Counted from the stretch's first letter, positions 23,146 through 33,700 are shown. The stretch: 64,000 bases of DNA from Tausonia pullulans (GCA_951802195.1 OX637621.1:868001-932000), one strand, 5' to 3'. Numbers and translations: made by a program. The notes: generated from the letters alone by a model not told the origin.

Positions 23146-24581
23146 ATGCCCCCCCGCCCTCGCCCTCTGAAGCTCCCCCTCTCGGCCTTTGCCCCGCCCT
23201 CAGCAGAGTCGCGGCCCGCTGAGCCTGCCGCGTCCAAGGTCACCATCGACGCCCACGCCGATCTCGCGACGCTCCCCGAGGGAGCCCTCGACTTTTCCAG
23301 CTGGAAATCAGAGGGAAGGAACATTACAGGTGCCATCGGCGTCGTCAGGTGAGTCCTCGGTCGAGCGAATCGTCGCCTGAGTGTCGTTATTCTCGTCGAC
23401 GAGTAACAGAGCTCGGACCCCCCGTCTGTGTGCCTGGCTCGCTTCTCCTCTCGAAGCTGGCCCTTGCAGTATGCGAAGGGGTCGTCGAATCATATAATAG
23501 CGCTTTCGGGGGGCTAGATAGCCAGAAAGGACAAGCAAGAGGGGCAGTATTCGACCTTCCCGTCGATGTCGTCGCTCTCATCCCCCTTTTTGTCCTCTGC
23601 CCCCTTGCTCGACCGCATACGTCGGCGGTAGTCAGGGCGGAAAACAGAACCGATGGATGCACGAGCTGGCGCCCTCGCCGAGTTGCATGTTGATCCTAGG
23701 TGCCTGGCTTGATACAGAGCCGACACGATGGCCTCCTCATCCGGCGTCCTCCGCACCATCCCCATTCTCCCCATCCCCCTGCCGAGCAAGTTATCGCCGC
23801 TCCCCCAATCGGAGCACCTCGAGTTCGAGGTCGTCCTTCCCGCCAACAGTGACTCCACTTTCGCCGAGATCGAGCGGGTTCTCGACGACGTGGGAGGACT
23901 CGCCCGTGAGGTCGGCATTATCGCCGGAGAGGATGTCCCGATGGCGCTCGATGGTGCCCGGGGTGCGGACTCGGAGGGCGCTCAGAGGACGGTCGTCATC
24001 TGTGAGTCCTGCGTGAACCATGAGTGGCGCGTCATTTAGTGCTGACTGGCTGCGCGCGTGTTCATGCAGCCGGTATCCTTCCCCCGCCTCTCGACCCGGC
24101 TGTCTCCCCTGCGATGATGATTCATCAGATGTCGTACCAACTGTACTCGCAGCAAATCTCGGCGCTATCTCTCATCCCGGGCCTCTGTCTCAAGCTCCTC
24201 CCGCCTTCCGTCCTCGAGGCCACAGACTCGTCGAGCGTCGGCTGGTGGGAGGACGAAGAAGCCCTCATCCGGTAAGTCCTCGGCCTTGTTGCTGGACCGT
24301 GATATCCTCTGCTGAACTGAAATCCTGTAAACAGCGCCATCAGCAACTATCTCATTCCTGCCCTCGACTCGTTTGGCTCCCATCGGCTCATCTTTGGCGC
24401 CTCGCCCTCGCCGCTCATCGGCGTTGAGTCGAGCTCGGCGCTCTTCAATCCGAGGCGAGACTGGCACGAGCTGCTCCTTAAGGTCTTCAAATCGATCAAG
24501 CTTGACCAGGTCAGCGTCGGGGAGATCATGGGTGGGACGGCGACGAGGGTGTATGGTCTTGGTGGGGATTCAACATCATGA
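23146..24581 (+). CDS. Amidohydrolase-fold-like protein, metal-site motifs not seen
   Basis: Start MPPRPRPLKLPLSAF at 23146. The first exon ends at 23348 and a 369-base intron leads to 23718, where the frame continues as ADTMASSSGVLR. The end of the protein, FNPRRDWHELLLKVFKSIKL followed by VSVGEIMGGTATRVYGL, has the look of the C-terminus of amidohydrolase-2 TIM barrels (a region that usually reads 'IlgxNAxRlygL'). The preceding DSFGSHRLIFGASPSP sits where that family has its FGSDWP motif. The expected N-terminal metal-binding HxH and the Asp of FGSDWP are not visible: the positions read DAHAD and FGASP. About 310 residues. So the fold assignment is moderate and an enzymatic role is doubtful. 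Function unknown. Confidence 0.5.
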
Positions 24582-25176
24582 ATGGGGGTGAATGTGATGG
24601 AATATAATAGGAACTTTTTTTGCGCAGGCTTGTGAGCATTTTCTACATGGAAAGAGATGGCGGGCTCGTGAATTCGCTACCTCGCTTCGGTGCTTAGTGC
24701 GCATGACTTGACGGGTGTCTAATCGCAGGCTAGTCTGCCTGTCGTATCTGACGGACTGGCTGCCATGCAGCACAGTATATCTCATACTGCATTATCAGCT
24801 CCTAATTTGGACTCTAGGAGTGACGAGTGGCTGCACGACATGTGTAGAAAACGCTCAGCATTCAACGAGGATTTCTCGATGCAGTAAAACGTCTGAGACA
24901 TATGGTGCAGAACACCTACACAGAAACCAGACTGCCAGCTTCATAGACCGATAAGTAATCGGACGGCGGAAAAGGAAGGGTTGAGGTGTTTAGTTCATTG
25001 ATCAAGCGTAAAGTACGGTATGGCCCTGTGAGAAACGGCGGAACAGAGGAATCCCATCCAGGGAGGGGGGAGGGAATGGAGGAAACAATGTCGTGGGGAG
25101 GGAGAGCTCAAGATGATAATATTCTAACCAAAACGGTTGATACTCGAATAAGAGAATATTTGCGTTTATGTCATAT
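24582..25176. other. Left edge of the accessory island
   Basis: Intergenic DNA between the amidohydrolase-like gene and the 3' end of the LINE. More A/T-rich than the gene block to its left. No gene or repeat recognised. Confidence 0.5.
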
Positions 25177-25409
25177 ATTTTTCTTTGTATTTAAGTCGTG
25201 AGTTTACGCATACGACGAGGTAACCCTATGAGAGATGGTGATTCGTAGCTAGATAGAGGGAGAGCGAAAATGAAAGTAGGGGTGGAGGGAAAACAAAAGA
25301 TGGGTTATGGACATAGGTCCATCAGAAAAGGTAAGATATTAAGATGACCAGATACACCAAGCATTGGCTATGTACCACCAGCCATACTTCCCCACCCCTG
25401 ACCTGCTTT

Positions 25410-28400
25410 TCACCCGGGATCGATGGCGGCACCGACAGCAGTACCAGCCATCTTGCCACTGCCAGCCCTCCACCTCGTACTCGACTGCCAGTGTTTCTGC
25501 TGGATCGTAGACGCGATCTTGCGGATCTCCTCGTCCGTGACAGGGTCGAGGGCTGCGATCTTGCTGTACCTCCGCCTCCGGACGGATCGCCATGTCCGGG
25601 CAACAAAGATGCAGTGGAAGAGGAAGACCCCCCTCGGCGGCGACGGTGTCGGGCAGACAAGCGTCTGGAGGGAGGGAGGATGGGAGGGGAGTGAAGGAGA
25701 GGCATGCGCTGCCGCAGCCGACCAGATAGCGCCCACGACGGGACACGGCTCGTCGAAGAGGTGGAAGAAGGACTCAACGGGGGCCGTCAGGCACAGCGCA
25801 CATCGCTTGGACCTGTTGTGCGGCGTAGCGGTTCCGTCGGCGAGGAATGGCGCAGCAGTATGCTTTCCTGGGTGGAGACTGTACAGCGAGAAGCGGTGGG
25901 CCAAGTCGACGTCTTCGGGCGACGCTCGGGACACGGCCTTGAGCAAGCACCACTGCCGCTTCCAATCGATCTTGGTAAGCGCCGGAAAGTGGTCTTGCCA
26001 CCCCTTTGGGATGATGAGGCCGCGGTTGGCTAGAGTACGACTGTGTGCGCCGTGGGGCTCACGAGGAACGTTCAGCCGGCCCAGGTTTGTGTGGCCAGGG
26101 TGGAAAGCTATCCGCAACTGGCTATCTGTACCGAACGTAGACATCCAGTGGACAGCGTTCCTCCAGCGGTCTTGATTCCAATAGCTCATGTCAAAGCTGA
26201 CTTCTTCGAACCATGCCCGGAGGTAAGCCTGGCATCGCGCAGGGAGAGCTCCTTGGAGCTTTGTGATGGCATTCCACCAGACGGCTGGGAAGAACCATTG
26301 ACCTTCTACTGGGGAAAGGAATACGCCTAGCCAGCTGAAATTGACGGGTCGAGGTCCTCTAATGAAATCTCCATCCCGGAAGATGGTGCGAGTCATCATT
26401 CTATAAGCCCCTGGGTCAAGGCTCATGGTATGGATGATCCGCTTGCGAATACGGATCGATGCGGGAAGCTCCGGTCTGAAGAGCACATCGCCAGCCCACT
26501 GGGCGCGCGCTTTGATGAGCCGGAATCGGAGTGGCGTGAAGCCGAAGCCACCGAGGTCTCGAGGGGTTTCCAGACGCTCCCTGCTGACGTCGTGGTGTTT
26601 CGATCGGTAGAGGGACTTGTAGGCCGTTGCCTCGAGGTCTGCCAGGATATCGTCTGGGCACGGCAGGAAGCGGTCCAGGTAGATGATCTTCGAGTAGATG
26701 TACTGGTTGATGACGTTGCATCGCGCAAGGAGAGGGAGGTCGTGCAGCGGGATGCGAGCAAGACGAGCCTTCAGCTTGCCGATGACATCTCGCCAGCAAG
26801 CAGGACCGTTGACCGTGCGACCGCATGGAACGCCGAGGAAGTCGAATGACAGCGTTTGGACGCGCCATTCGTGGTACATCGTTGGTGCATCCGTCCGGCA
26901 TGACCCTAGAGGATAAAGGAGTGATTTCTGGTAGTTCAGCTTGCTTGCTGCGGCTTTCTCGTACTCTCGGAGGCAGACCGTCGCCTCATCGACCTCCGAC
27001 CAGGTCCGACACCGGATACTTAGATCGTCTGCAAAGAGAAGGACCTTCCGCTCATGTAGAGGGGACGGATTGGCTGGTGGGAGGCGATGGCGGAGCATGC
27101 ATGCCAGCGGCTCCAGGAGGAGGGCGAAGATCGTCGGTGCCGCGGGATCGCCCTGGCGGACACCAGACCGGATGTCGATGGCTTGGCCCATCCATCCGTT
27201 GATCATGAGCCGAGCAGTCTGAGAGGTCATCGTTGAGGTGATCCACGCAGCGGCGCGCGGACCGAACCCCATGTGGCGGAGGCAGGGGCCAACAAAGTCG
27301 TGCGATACTCTGTCGTATGCCTTCTCAAAGTCGACCTGGGCGAGGACGCCAGGCAAGATGTCTTCGTCGTCAATGGCGAGCTGGAGAGAGGAGATGTTGC
27401 GACCCGAGTCGCGGCCAGGGAGGAAGCCTGTCTGGTCCCCGTCGATGAGGGTGTCCACGACGGTGAGCAGGCGGCTGTTGATGGCAAGGGAGAAGATGCG
27501 AGCGTCAACGTTGATGAGCGAGATCGGACGATAGTTGGCAATCTGATCGCGATCTCCCTTCTTCTTGAAGATGAGATGGATATGGGCCTCGCGCTGTGAG
27601 GCGGATCGGAGGCCTGTCTCCGGGACGAGGTTCAGCAGACTGAGGAGGATCGGGCCGACGACGGCCCATGTGGCCTGGTAGAACTCGACGGGGATCCCGT
27701 CACTTCCTGGTGTCTTGTTACGGTTCGATCTGAACGTGGCCCGCCTGAGCTCGTCCAGTTCGAAAGGAGACTCGAGGGGCTGGCTTTGGGAGCCGTCGAG
27801 TGTTTTGGTGACATGTCGGAGGACGTTGGCGTGCTCGGCAGCTGGCGTCGTCTTGGTCTCATAGAGAGTTGTGTAGAAGGCGTGTGCTGTAGCTAGAATG
27901 TTCTCGTTGTTTGCGATGGCTGCGGCCGCTGGGTTGTCGAGTGGCCGCAGGGCTGCGATAGTGTCGGCCTGGCGGACGATCTTGAGTCGCTGCTTGACGG
28001 CATACTCGCTTGTGTTGGCTGGTTCGAGGTGGGCTCGAAGAGCGTGGCCATGGAGGATCGACCTGTGTGGATCCCCGCCTGACACTCTGCTCATTCGGGC
28101 GAGGTGTCTTGAGATGCAAGACGCATGCTCCGCTATCTGAAGCTTGGTCTCGTCCCAGACCTCGAAGGGGTCCCTGATCTCGGCGAGCGCATCTTGGTAC
28201 CACTTGGGAACGTGGTAGAGGAAGTACTCAACAAAACCGGTAATCTTCAGAAGGTGTGTTCCGATCTTGTACGATCCGGGACCGTGCTCTATTGCATCGC
28301 GGAAGGCGAGGCTGAGTGCGATCGGCTAGCGGGTAGAGTAGAGATGGCCAGACGGTCGTGGCAGGAAGCGCTGTTGCACGGCTCGGCTGGCGAGTAGAGG

Positions 28401-29084
28401 GGACAAGTAGAAGCGATCGATGCGGCGATCTGCTCGCGTGATGCCAGTATAGTTGGTGTATTCGCGCTGGAGCGGATATAGTGATCGGTATGGGTCGGAG
28501 AGGGCAAAGTCCCGGGCCAGCCGGCACATTTCCTCCTTTCCCGCGTTCTGGGTAAATTGGCTCATCCCGTCGAGGTGGCTGTCCTCCACACAGTTCCAGT
28601 CCCCGCCCAGGAGGAGAGGGATGTCAGAGTGGGCAGGTATCTTGCGAGATAGAGTAGAGAGGAACTCCTTTGTCGAACGGCCGTTCATTTGGCTGTCTCG
28701 GCAAGGGACGTAGACTGCAGCCATCCTGACGGCTTCGCCGGCGATGACGAACACGGCATCCGTCAGGTTGGTTCGTAAGATGGGAGAGGAGCGGGAGATG
28801 GATCTGATCCTAGTCGGAGGGGTATCAGGAGGGAGGAATCGAGAGGCATGCCGCCAGAGGATGGCAGTCTGGCAGCCGACCGTAAAGATCGAGCCGAAGC
28901 CCATATCTTCACACTCAGCTGTCCAGGTCGCTACCTGATCTGGTGTTGTGCATGCCACTTCTGAGAGAAGGTATATGTCAGCCTTGGATCGTGAATAGAG
29001 GGAGAGGAGGAGACTGCGGGCGCGATCTCGCGTGAACGCCCTCTGGATGTTCGCCGCAACGATCTGTACATAGTTGTACACCAT
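25410..29084 (-). pseudogene. LINE ORF2: endonuclease plus reverse transcriptase, one in-frame stop
   Basis: One frame of 1,224 codons from ATG at 29084 to the stop at 25410, interrupted only by a TAG at 28326-28328. The endonuclease part begins VQIVAANIQRAF and contains LLGGDWNCVED (family GGDxN) and TRADRRIDRFYLSP (family SRIDxxxxS). The TAG falls at the end of the endonuclease, in the region of the usual SDHxP motif. The reverse transcriptase has NKTPGSDGIPVEFYQ, NYRPISLINVDARI, AQVDFEKAYDRVSH, GVRQGDPAAP and the catalytic LLFADDLSIR. A C-terminal zinc-ribbon-like CALCLTAPVESFFHLF resembles zf-RVT. No RNase H. The ORF2 ATG overlaps an upstream TAA (TAATG at 29082-29086), suggesting translation by termination-reinitiation after ORF1. 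Confidence 0.92.
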
Positions 29085-30981
29085 TATTCTTCCATGTCCT
29101 CGGCTTCAGCCAAGGTCACGAGGGTGCGCTCGATGGATGCCTGGGAGGACGGCGTGGAGGGGATGAGAGAGGGAGTGGAGGGTGGGTTCAGGAGGAGCGA
29201 AGATGGCGTGGATGGGGATGGGGGTGGGGGAGACGATGGTGACAGGGGAGGTGGAGTGGAAGATGGATGCTCGTCTTCGACCTGCATCCCGTCTTCCTTC
29301 CTCGTCAGATCCCCTTCGTTGACATCCTCTATGGCGCTCCGTGTGTGGCTGGGTTGCGAGTCCGCATTGCGCGGTGCTTGCTCTGAGTGGGGGTGGGGGG
29401 GGGCCGACGTGGGCAGGAGGTGTGGCCACCTCCGTCGTGACTTCAGTCGGCCTGTTCAGTGACCTCCTTTTGGATTTTTGTACGAGCTGGTATCCATCCA
29501 GGTCTGTTCCCGGTTCGACAGGTCTCTGGGGGGGTCCTTCGGTTGGTGCTCGTGCACTCGCTGGAAGGCTTGCCTTCGGACGACCTGGGCATCGGGTCGA
29601 AGGGTGAGCGCGCGATCCGCATCCGCCACACTCTGGAGCAGTGGGACACTTGGCACGAGCGTGTTCCATTGAGTGGCAGTAGTAACAGTACGTCGAGGCT
29701 GGACGAGATGGAGAGTTTGTCGCAGAGCTAGTCTGGACGGGTTTGAACAAGACATCACGGTTGTCCCAGCCGGGGGAACTGCTGAGTGAAGGCATTTGCC
29801 CTCGGCATCGTCTTGGAGCCAGAGAGGTCGAGCAGGACTCTAACCCGGCCAGTTGGGACGCCGGGTAAGCGGGGGTCGAATTGACGCTGGAAGAGGATGA
29901 CTCTGTCTCCAGAGGCTTCTACCTGTTTGCGAAACTCCTCCTCCACTCCGTCGTCGTCTTCGAAGTTCACCAGCAGGCCCTCTTGCAGGAATTTGTTTTG
30001 GGTATTGTAACACGCGTGAATCTGGGGTTTCACCCCTCTCACATTTAGCGGGAGGGCCTGTAGTTGGGTCAGGATGTCTTGAGCATTGTCTCGAGGCTTG
30101 ACTTGGATGAGCATTCTGTCTTTAGGGTCCTTGAAAGGACGGATCAGGAAAGACAGCTGTTCGTCACACTTGGAGATCGCGAGAGAGATCTCGAAGGGAG
30201 TGGTATCTCGAGGGACGGAGATGGCTAGACAGTTCCCGCGATTGGTAGCCAAGGCTGGGGCGATTGGGGTATTGTCCTGCGGAGGTTGTTGGGCGGCTCT
30301 GAAGACGAAGGTGAACCCGGGCTGGGTGCTAGACGAGTCACGTTGCCTCGCAGCTGAGTTTGTAGGGTGAGCCTGTTTGGCGGCGTTTGCATATGAGCGG
30401 CCGATGGCGTTCGGCTGGGATTTCGCGGCGGCGCGAGCGCGAGTGCCGGCGGAGGTCGCCGGCGCGGGCGACGCGGCGCCGGGGACGAAGAGAGATTGTT
30501 GAGAGAGAGTCTCGCCTGTGGAGCGAGACGGAGTGGAACGCGTCACTTCGGACGTGGAGGATAGAGCGGCATTGAGGTCGCTGATGGCTGAGCTCGACCG
30601 CGTGATACGGCGAGGTGAGGGGGCTGCAGGGGTCCTGCGGAGGGGGGAGGGAGAAGAGAGGAGGGCCGTGGGGCTGATATGGATGAGGGGGTTGGTAGGG
30701 TTGGTGCGGTTGGTAGGATTGGTAGGAGTGCTGGGGTCGGTAGGATTGGTGGGAGTGCTAGGTCTGCTAGGACTGGTCGGATGGGCAGGTGGGCTGAGGG
30801 TGGGTTTGTTGACGAGCGTTTGGGGACGTTCGTCGGCGCGAGAGGGCGTATTGGTCGCGTCTTGGACGCTGGGGGTTTCATCGGATCCGCTCTTTCTCTT
30901 TGTTGGAGAAGGAGGGTCTGGGGGATCCTTGGGAGCCTTGAGGGCTTCTTGGAGTCGCTTGGGGGTTGATTCACTAGGCAT
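29084..30981 (-). pseudogene. LINE ORF1: nucleic-acid-binding protein with zinc knuckles, two frame changes
   Basis: The first frame runs from ATG at 30981 to 29755 (408 codons). It is Pro/Thr/Ser-rich at the N-terminus with a tandem of Thr-Asn-Pro units (about 30680-30800), then a globular part (LAISVPRDTTPFEISLAISK, RVRVLLDLSGSKTMPR) that may be an RRM-like fold. The zinc knuckles CYYCHSMEHARAKC and CGGCGSRAHPSTRC lie in another frame (within 29795-29106), entered at a C5 run near 29770. A third frame, entered at a C-run near 29395, carries an acidic end, LVTLAEAEDMEE, and stops with the TAA that overlaps the ORF2 start. Two single-base changes at homopolymers would explain this, so assembly error or recent decay are both possible. 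Confidence 0.85.
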
Positions 30982-31001
30982 ATGGTAGGGTGACCTGGAT
31001 A

Positions 31002-31300
31002 TTTTTTTTATTTTTTTTTGTATTTAAGTCATGAGTTATACGTGGAGAACGAGGTAACCCTATGAGAGATAGCGAGTTGTAGCTAGATAGAGGGAGAGCG
31101 GACATGACCGAGCGCGAGAACGTCGGGCGAGGCGCCGTGGGAAGAGGGTTGGTCGAACCACCGGGGATGGTGGTTGGCCGAAAGGGGGTTGGTCGAACCA
31201 CTGGGGATGGTTGGCCGGACGGCGTGATGGGCGCCGTGGGAGGGGGGTTGGTCGAACCACCGGGATGGTGGTTGGATAGACCTGGTGGTTGGGCATGGAT
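31002..31300 (-). mobile_element. Partial or SINE-like element joined head-to-tail to the LINE
   Basis: On the minus strand this segment ends with the same 85-base tail as the LINE (31022-31104 versus 25189-25271, about 84% alike by eye), followed by a T-rich stretch on the + strand at 31000-31020 that reads as a poly-A tail on the minus strand. Its body does not match the LINE 3' UTR: instead it carries three hairpin repeats. It is either a 5'-truncated LINE of another subfamily or a short non-autonomous element borrowing the LINE tail. The outer edge is not sharp. Confidence 0.65.
31133..31274. repeat. Three imperfect hairpin-bearing repeats
   Basis: Copies at about 31133-31180, 31181-31219 and 31231-31274 share the core GGTTGGTCGAACCA. 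In the first and third copies the core leads into AACCACC, a short loop and GGTGGTT, a perfect 7-base-pair stem. Read on the minus strand each copy contains GGTTCGACC, close to a Pol III B-box. Two copies are preceded by GCGCCGTGGGA or a near relative. Confidence 0.85.
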
Positions 31301-31367
31301 TCTATTTATTTTTACACTTATATACCTTTGTTGTTCGCGTCTTTCAAGCGGTCTTAGAAGACTCATT

Positions 31368-31440
31368 GGGGGTTTAGCTCAGTTGGTAGAGCGTTCGCTT
31401 CGCATGTGAAAGGTCATGAGTTCAACTCTTATAGCCTCCA
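31368..31440 (+). tRNA. tRNA-Ala (anticodon CGC)
   Basis: A 73-base cloverleaf without an intron. The acceptor GGGGGTT pairs with AGCCTCC (two G-U pairs), the D arm is GCTC-AGTTGGTA-GAGC, the anticodon stem TTCGC/GTGAA encloses loop TTCGCAT with anticodon CGC, and the T arm is ATGAG-TTCAACT-CTTAT, with discriminator A. The A and B boxes are well formed. A T4 terminator follows. The partial LINE-like element ends about 70-90 bases upstream. Confidence 0.93.
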
Positions 31441-31445
31441 AATTC

Positions 31446-31449
31446 TTTT
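31446..31449 (+). terminator. Pol III T-run terminator of tRNA-Ala
   Basis: Four T residues begin six bases after the tRNA 3' end, the usual position and minimum length for RNA polymerase III termination. Confidence 0.75.
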
Positions 31450-32865
31450 ACCAGTCGAACTGACGTACTGAATGCGTGGGGATGAAACAGGTAGAAATAT
31501 GAAGTGTTGACAAGAGATCTCCTATGGTAGCAGTGCCTCTCGAAGTGAGACATTATGTCAAGCGTACAAGGACTGCTAAAAGAAACCCTGGCTGGTTGAA
31601 GTTGGCCTTCGAAGCCAACTGCGCGGCGGTCCTCGTCGATCTCAGAGGCCCTTCAGCAGTCAATAAGAGATAAGCGCACAACGCATGTAATCGTTGAATA
31701 TAGGAAGGGCAATTGGGATGGGAAGAACGATATGCAGTCTTCAAGTGGATCTCAGGGGGGTCGTACGTGCGAGGAGATCTCTAACCGAGCCGAAGCTGCT
31801 CGTGCGAGCGATTAAAGAGTTATAAAGAGAAGGCAATTGAAACAATAGTTAAAGTAGGGATGAAGTATGAAAGGGTGATGAGCTCAAGCGTAACTTTTTA
31901 TCTTGAGGCTAGACGGAGTATCCAAATTTTTGCACCACCAGCGACAGAGAGCAGAGTGAAAGTAAATCCGCTGCTGTGACTGTTTCCACAGAGGGTATAT
32001 ACCTGTCTGAATGAGCAGGATAACGAGGGACTAGCTTGCTGTGTAGCGCAGTAGAGGCCGAAAATGTTGAAGGTCAAGGTTTGCCCTGGGGTCCAATGTG
32101 GATGCAAGCTTATTTCATATATCTACTCGACTCTACCCGCTCATATAGGGATAACCAAGTGACGTAGAAAATACTATTCGAGGACAAGGAATGAAAAGTA
32201 CTAGATTATAGGTCTCCGTGAATCGCTCCTTCCAACAGAAAAGCATCGCAACTCTCATAGGGGGGGCTTGGCTCTGACCGTAGTCCTGCCTTCACTGAAA
32301 TCAATCCTTCCATTGGAGCTCTGAATGTGTTCTGGCGAGAGAAGAGGTCACAAGGAGGATCAGTGACAGTGTCAGCAAGGTAGGAGGGTCGGCGGGGTGC
32401 GTGATCAGAGACACCCACACATCTCCGCCTCTACTGGCCACCCTCGTGCCTCGCGTGACAACAGCAACGAAGACATATAAAGACGTTTAGAGCCCTAACT
32501 AGCTGATATGTGTGCTGGTGGGTCATCTGTTCTGTGTTGGTCACAATCCGAGTTGTCAGTTCAGTCCCAATCGGAAAGCTGAGGGGGTGGACTTGATTGC
32601 AACCCCCGGTGGACCATGAGTCCATGGAGGAGCACCACGTTTTCACGACGTATAATATATATCTGCTGGATGAAGACAACTCATTTAGTTGTGGTGCTGA
32701 TTTAATGCACGATCTAACCTGAAATGTGAGTCAAAACGGTCAAATACTTAGTCAGAGGTGCAACGAGCGTTGACGCACAAAGAGGCGACCCCAAGACCCT
32801 TCCCGCCCCCGCTATTGCCCCTAACTCTCACTTATGGGCGGCATGGAGCCAAGGAAACGGTTCAA
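31450..32865. other. Gene-free stretch of the island
   Basis: Relatively A/T-rich. I read both strands and found no conserved peptide, splice pattern or repeat I can name. It may contain decayed sequence. Confidence 0.5.
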
Positions 32866-33700
32866 GAAGGGATCACATCGTCTTAGAAGTCACTTTTGAG
32901 ACTGACGCCTTGGTAGCACCGGAGATGTTATCGATACGGAGACCGTTGTCTGAGTTTGCGATTGATCGCAGGCAGATGATCAACGAGAGACAGTGATTGA
33001 GAAACAGTATAGTGCGCACCGGTGTTACCCTCGACAAGAACTTTGGAGATAGTCTGCCGGTTGGAAGAGAGTCAGCTAGGGCCGAGGAGGTGGATCGGTG
33101 CGCCCACGTCGAGAAGAGTCCGTTGTGCACCATGGCGGTACTTGTCCCAACTGCCATTTTGTCGCCCGAGCTCCAGTCGTCACCCAGTTTCTTGTATCTC
33201 CTTCTGCGCTATATACTTCCAGAAAATTTGCTTCCCTACGCCTACGACAACGGTTGGCCAGATGCACATGGCCCGTAGCCATGGATTTCGATCGAGATTC
33301 CGTAGCCACCGGAACAATGACTGTTGAGGATGTTGACACTGTTGCAAGAGTTGATAATTAGTTAGTCATATCTCTATCATAATGTCAGATGGAACAACAT
33401 AGGTGCCATCAGTGACAGCGAGAAATGAAGCCGTACGCAGTCCTTGTCGGCGGCAGCGCGTCCCCCACCCCTCCGCCATCTGCTTATGACGCACTCTTCT
33501 AGGACGAGTTTTGAATGGTAGCATCGTTAGCCAAAACATTGAAGCAGTCCAAGCCGTGACTGTTAGGACTGCCGTACAGCATGAGGGCATTGCCGGCAGT
33601 GTTGTCGATTGTGACCCTCTCGATGACCTAGAATGGGAGGATATGTCAGACTTGACTCCACGGAGAAGATCGACTACGTACAACGCCAGTGTTGTTGCCA
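32866..33700 (-). pseudogene. GH28 polygalacturonase relic
   Basis: Separate frames on the minus strand, in order, spell a degraded pectin hydrolase: VERVTIDNTAGNAL (about 33628-33590), LDCFNVLANDATIQN (about 33555-33510), DKDCVRLHF (about 33450), VNILNSHCSGGYGISIEIHG (about 33340-33280) and IANSDNGLRIDNISGATKAS (about 32970-32905). These align with the GH28 landmarks NTDxFD, QDDC, GHGxSxGS and RIK. Every catalytic landmark is altered: the NTD is gone, QDDC reads DKDC, GHG reads GYG and RIK reads RID. The frames between them do not join by clean introns, so I treat it as a pseudogene. An alternative is a strongly diverged non-catalytic beta-helix protein. Confidence 0.72.

Larger units (their letters stand above)
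25177..31001 (-). mobile_element. Non-LTR retrotransposon (LINE), near full length
   Basis: About 5.8 kb on the minus strand: a very short 5' leader (about 20 bases before the ORF1 ATG), ORF1 with CCHC knuckles, ORF2 with an apurinic-type endonuclease and a non-LTR reverse transcriptase, a 3' UTR of about 230 bases and an A-rich end (near 25177-25190). No RNase H domain and no terminal repeats of its own were seen. The family is L1/Tad-like by layout; the clade cannot be fixed by eye. Its last 85 or so bases recur, in the same orientation, immediately 5' of ORF1 (31022-31104). ORF1 has two frame changes, both at C-runs, and ORF2 has one in-frame TAG, so the copy is young but probably inactive as read. 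Confidence 0.92.

Noticed and set aside
26425-27600. Several open frames antisense to the LINE reverse transcriptase
   Set aside because: No homology visible; they are shadows of a GC-rich coding region.
25180-31105. The two flanking direct repeats as LTRs of a retrovirus-like element
   Set aside because: They are only about 85 bases, differ at about one base in six, follow A-rich tails, and the enclosed genes are an apurinic-type endonuclease and a non-LTR reverse transcriptase without protease, integrase or RNase H.
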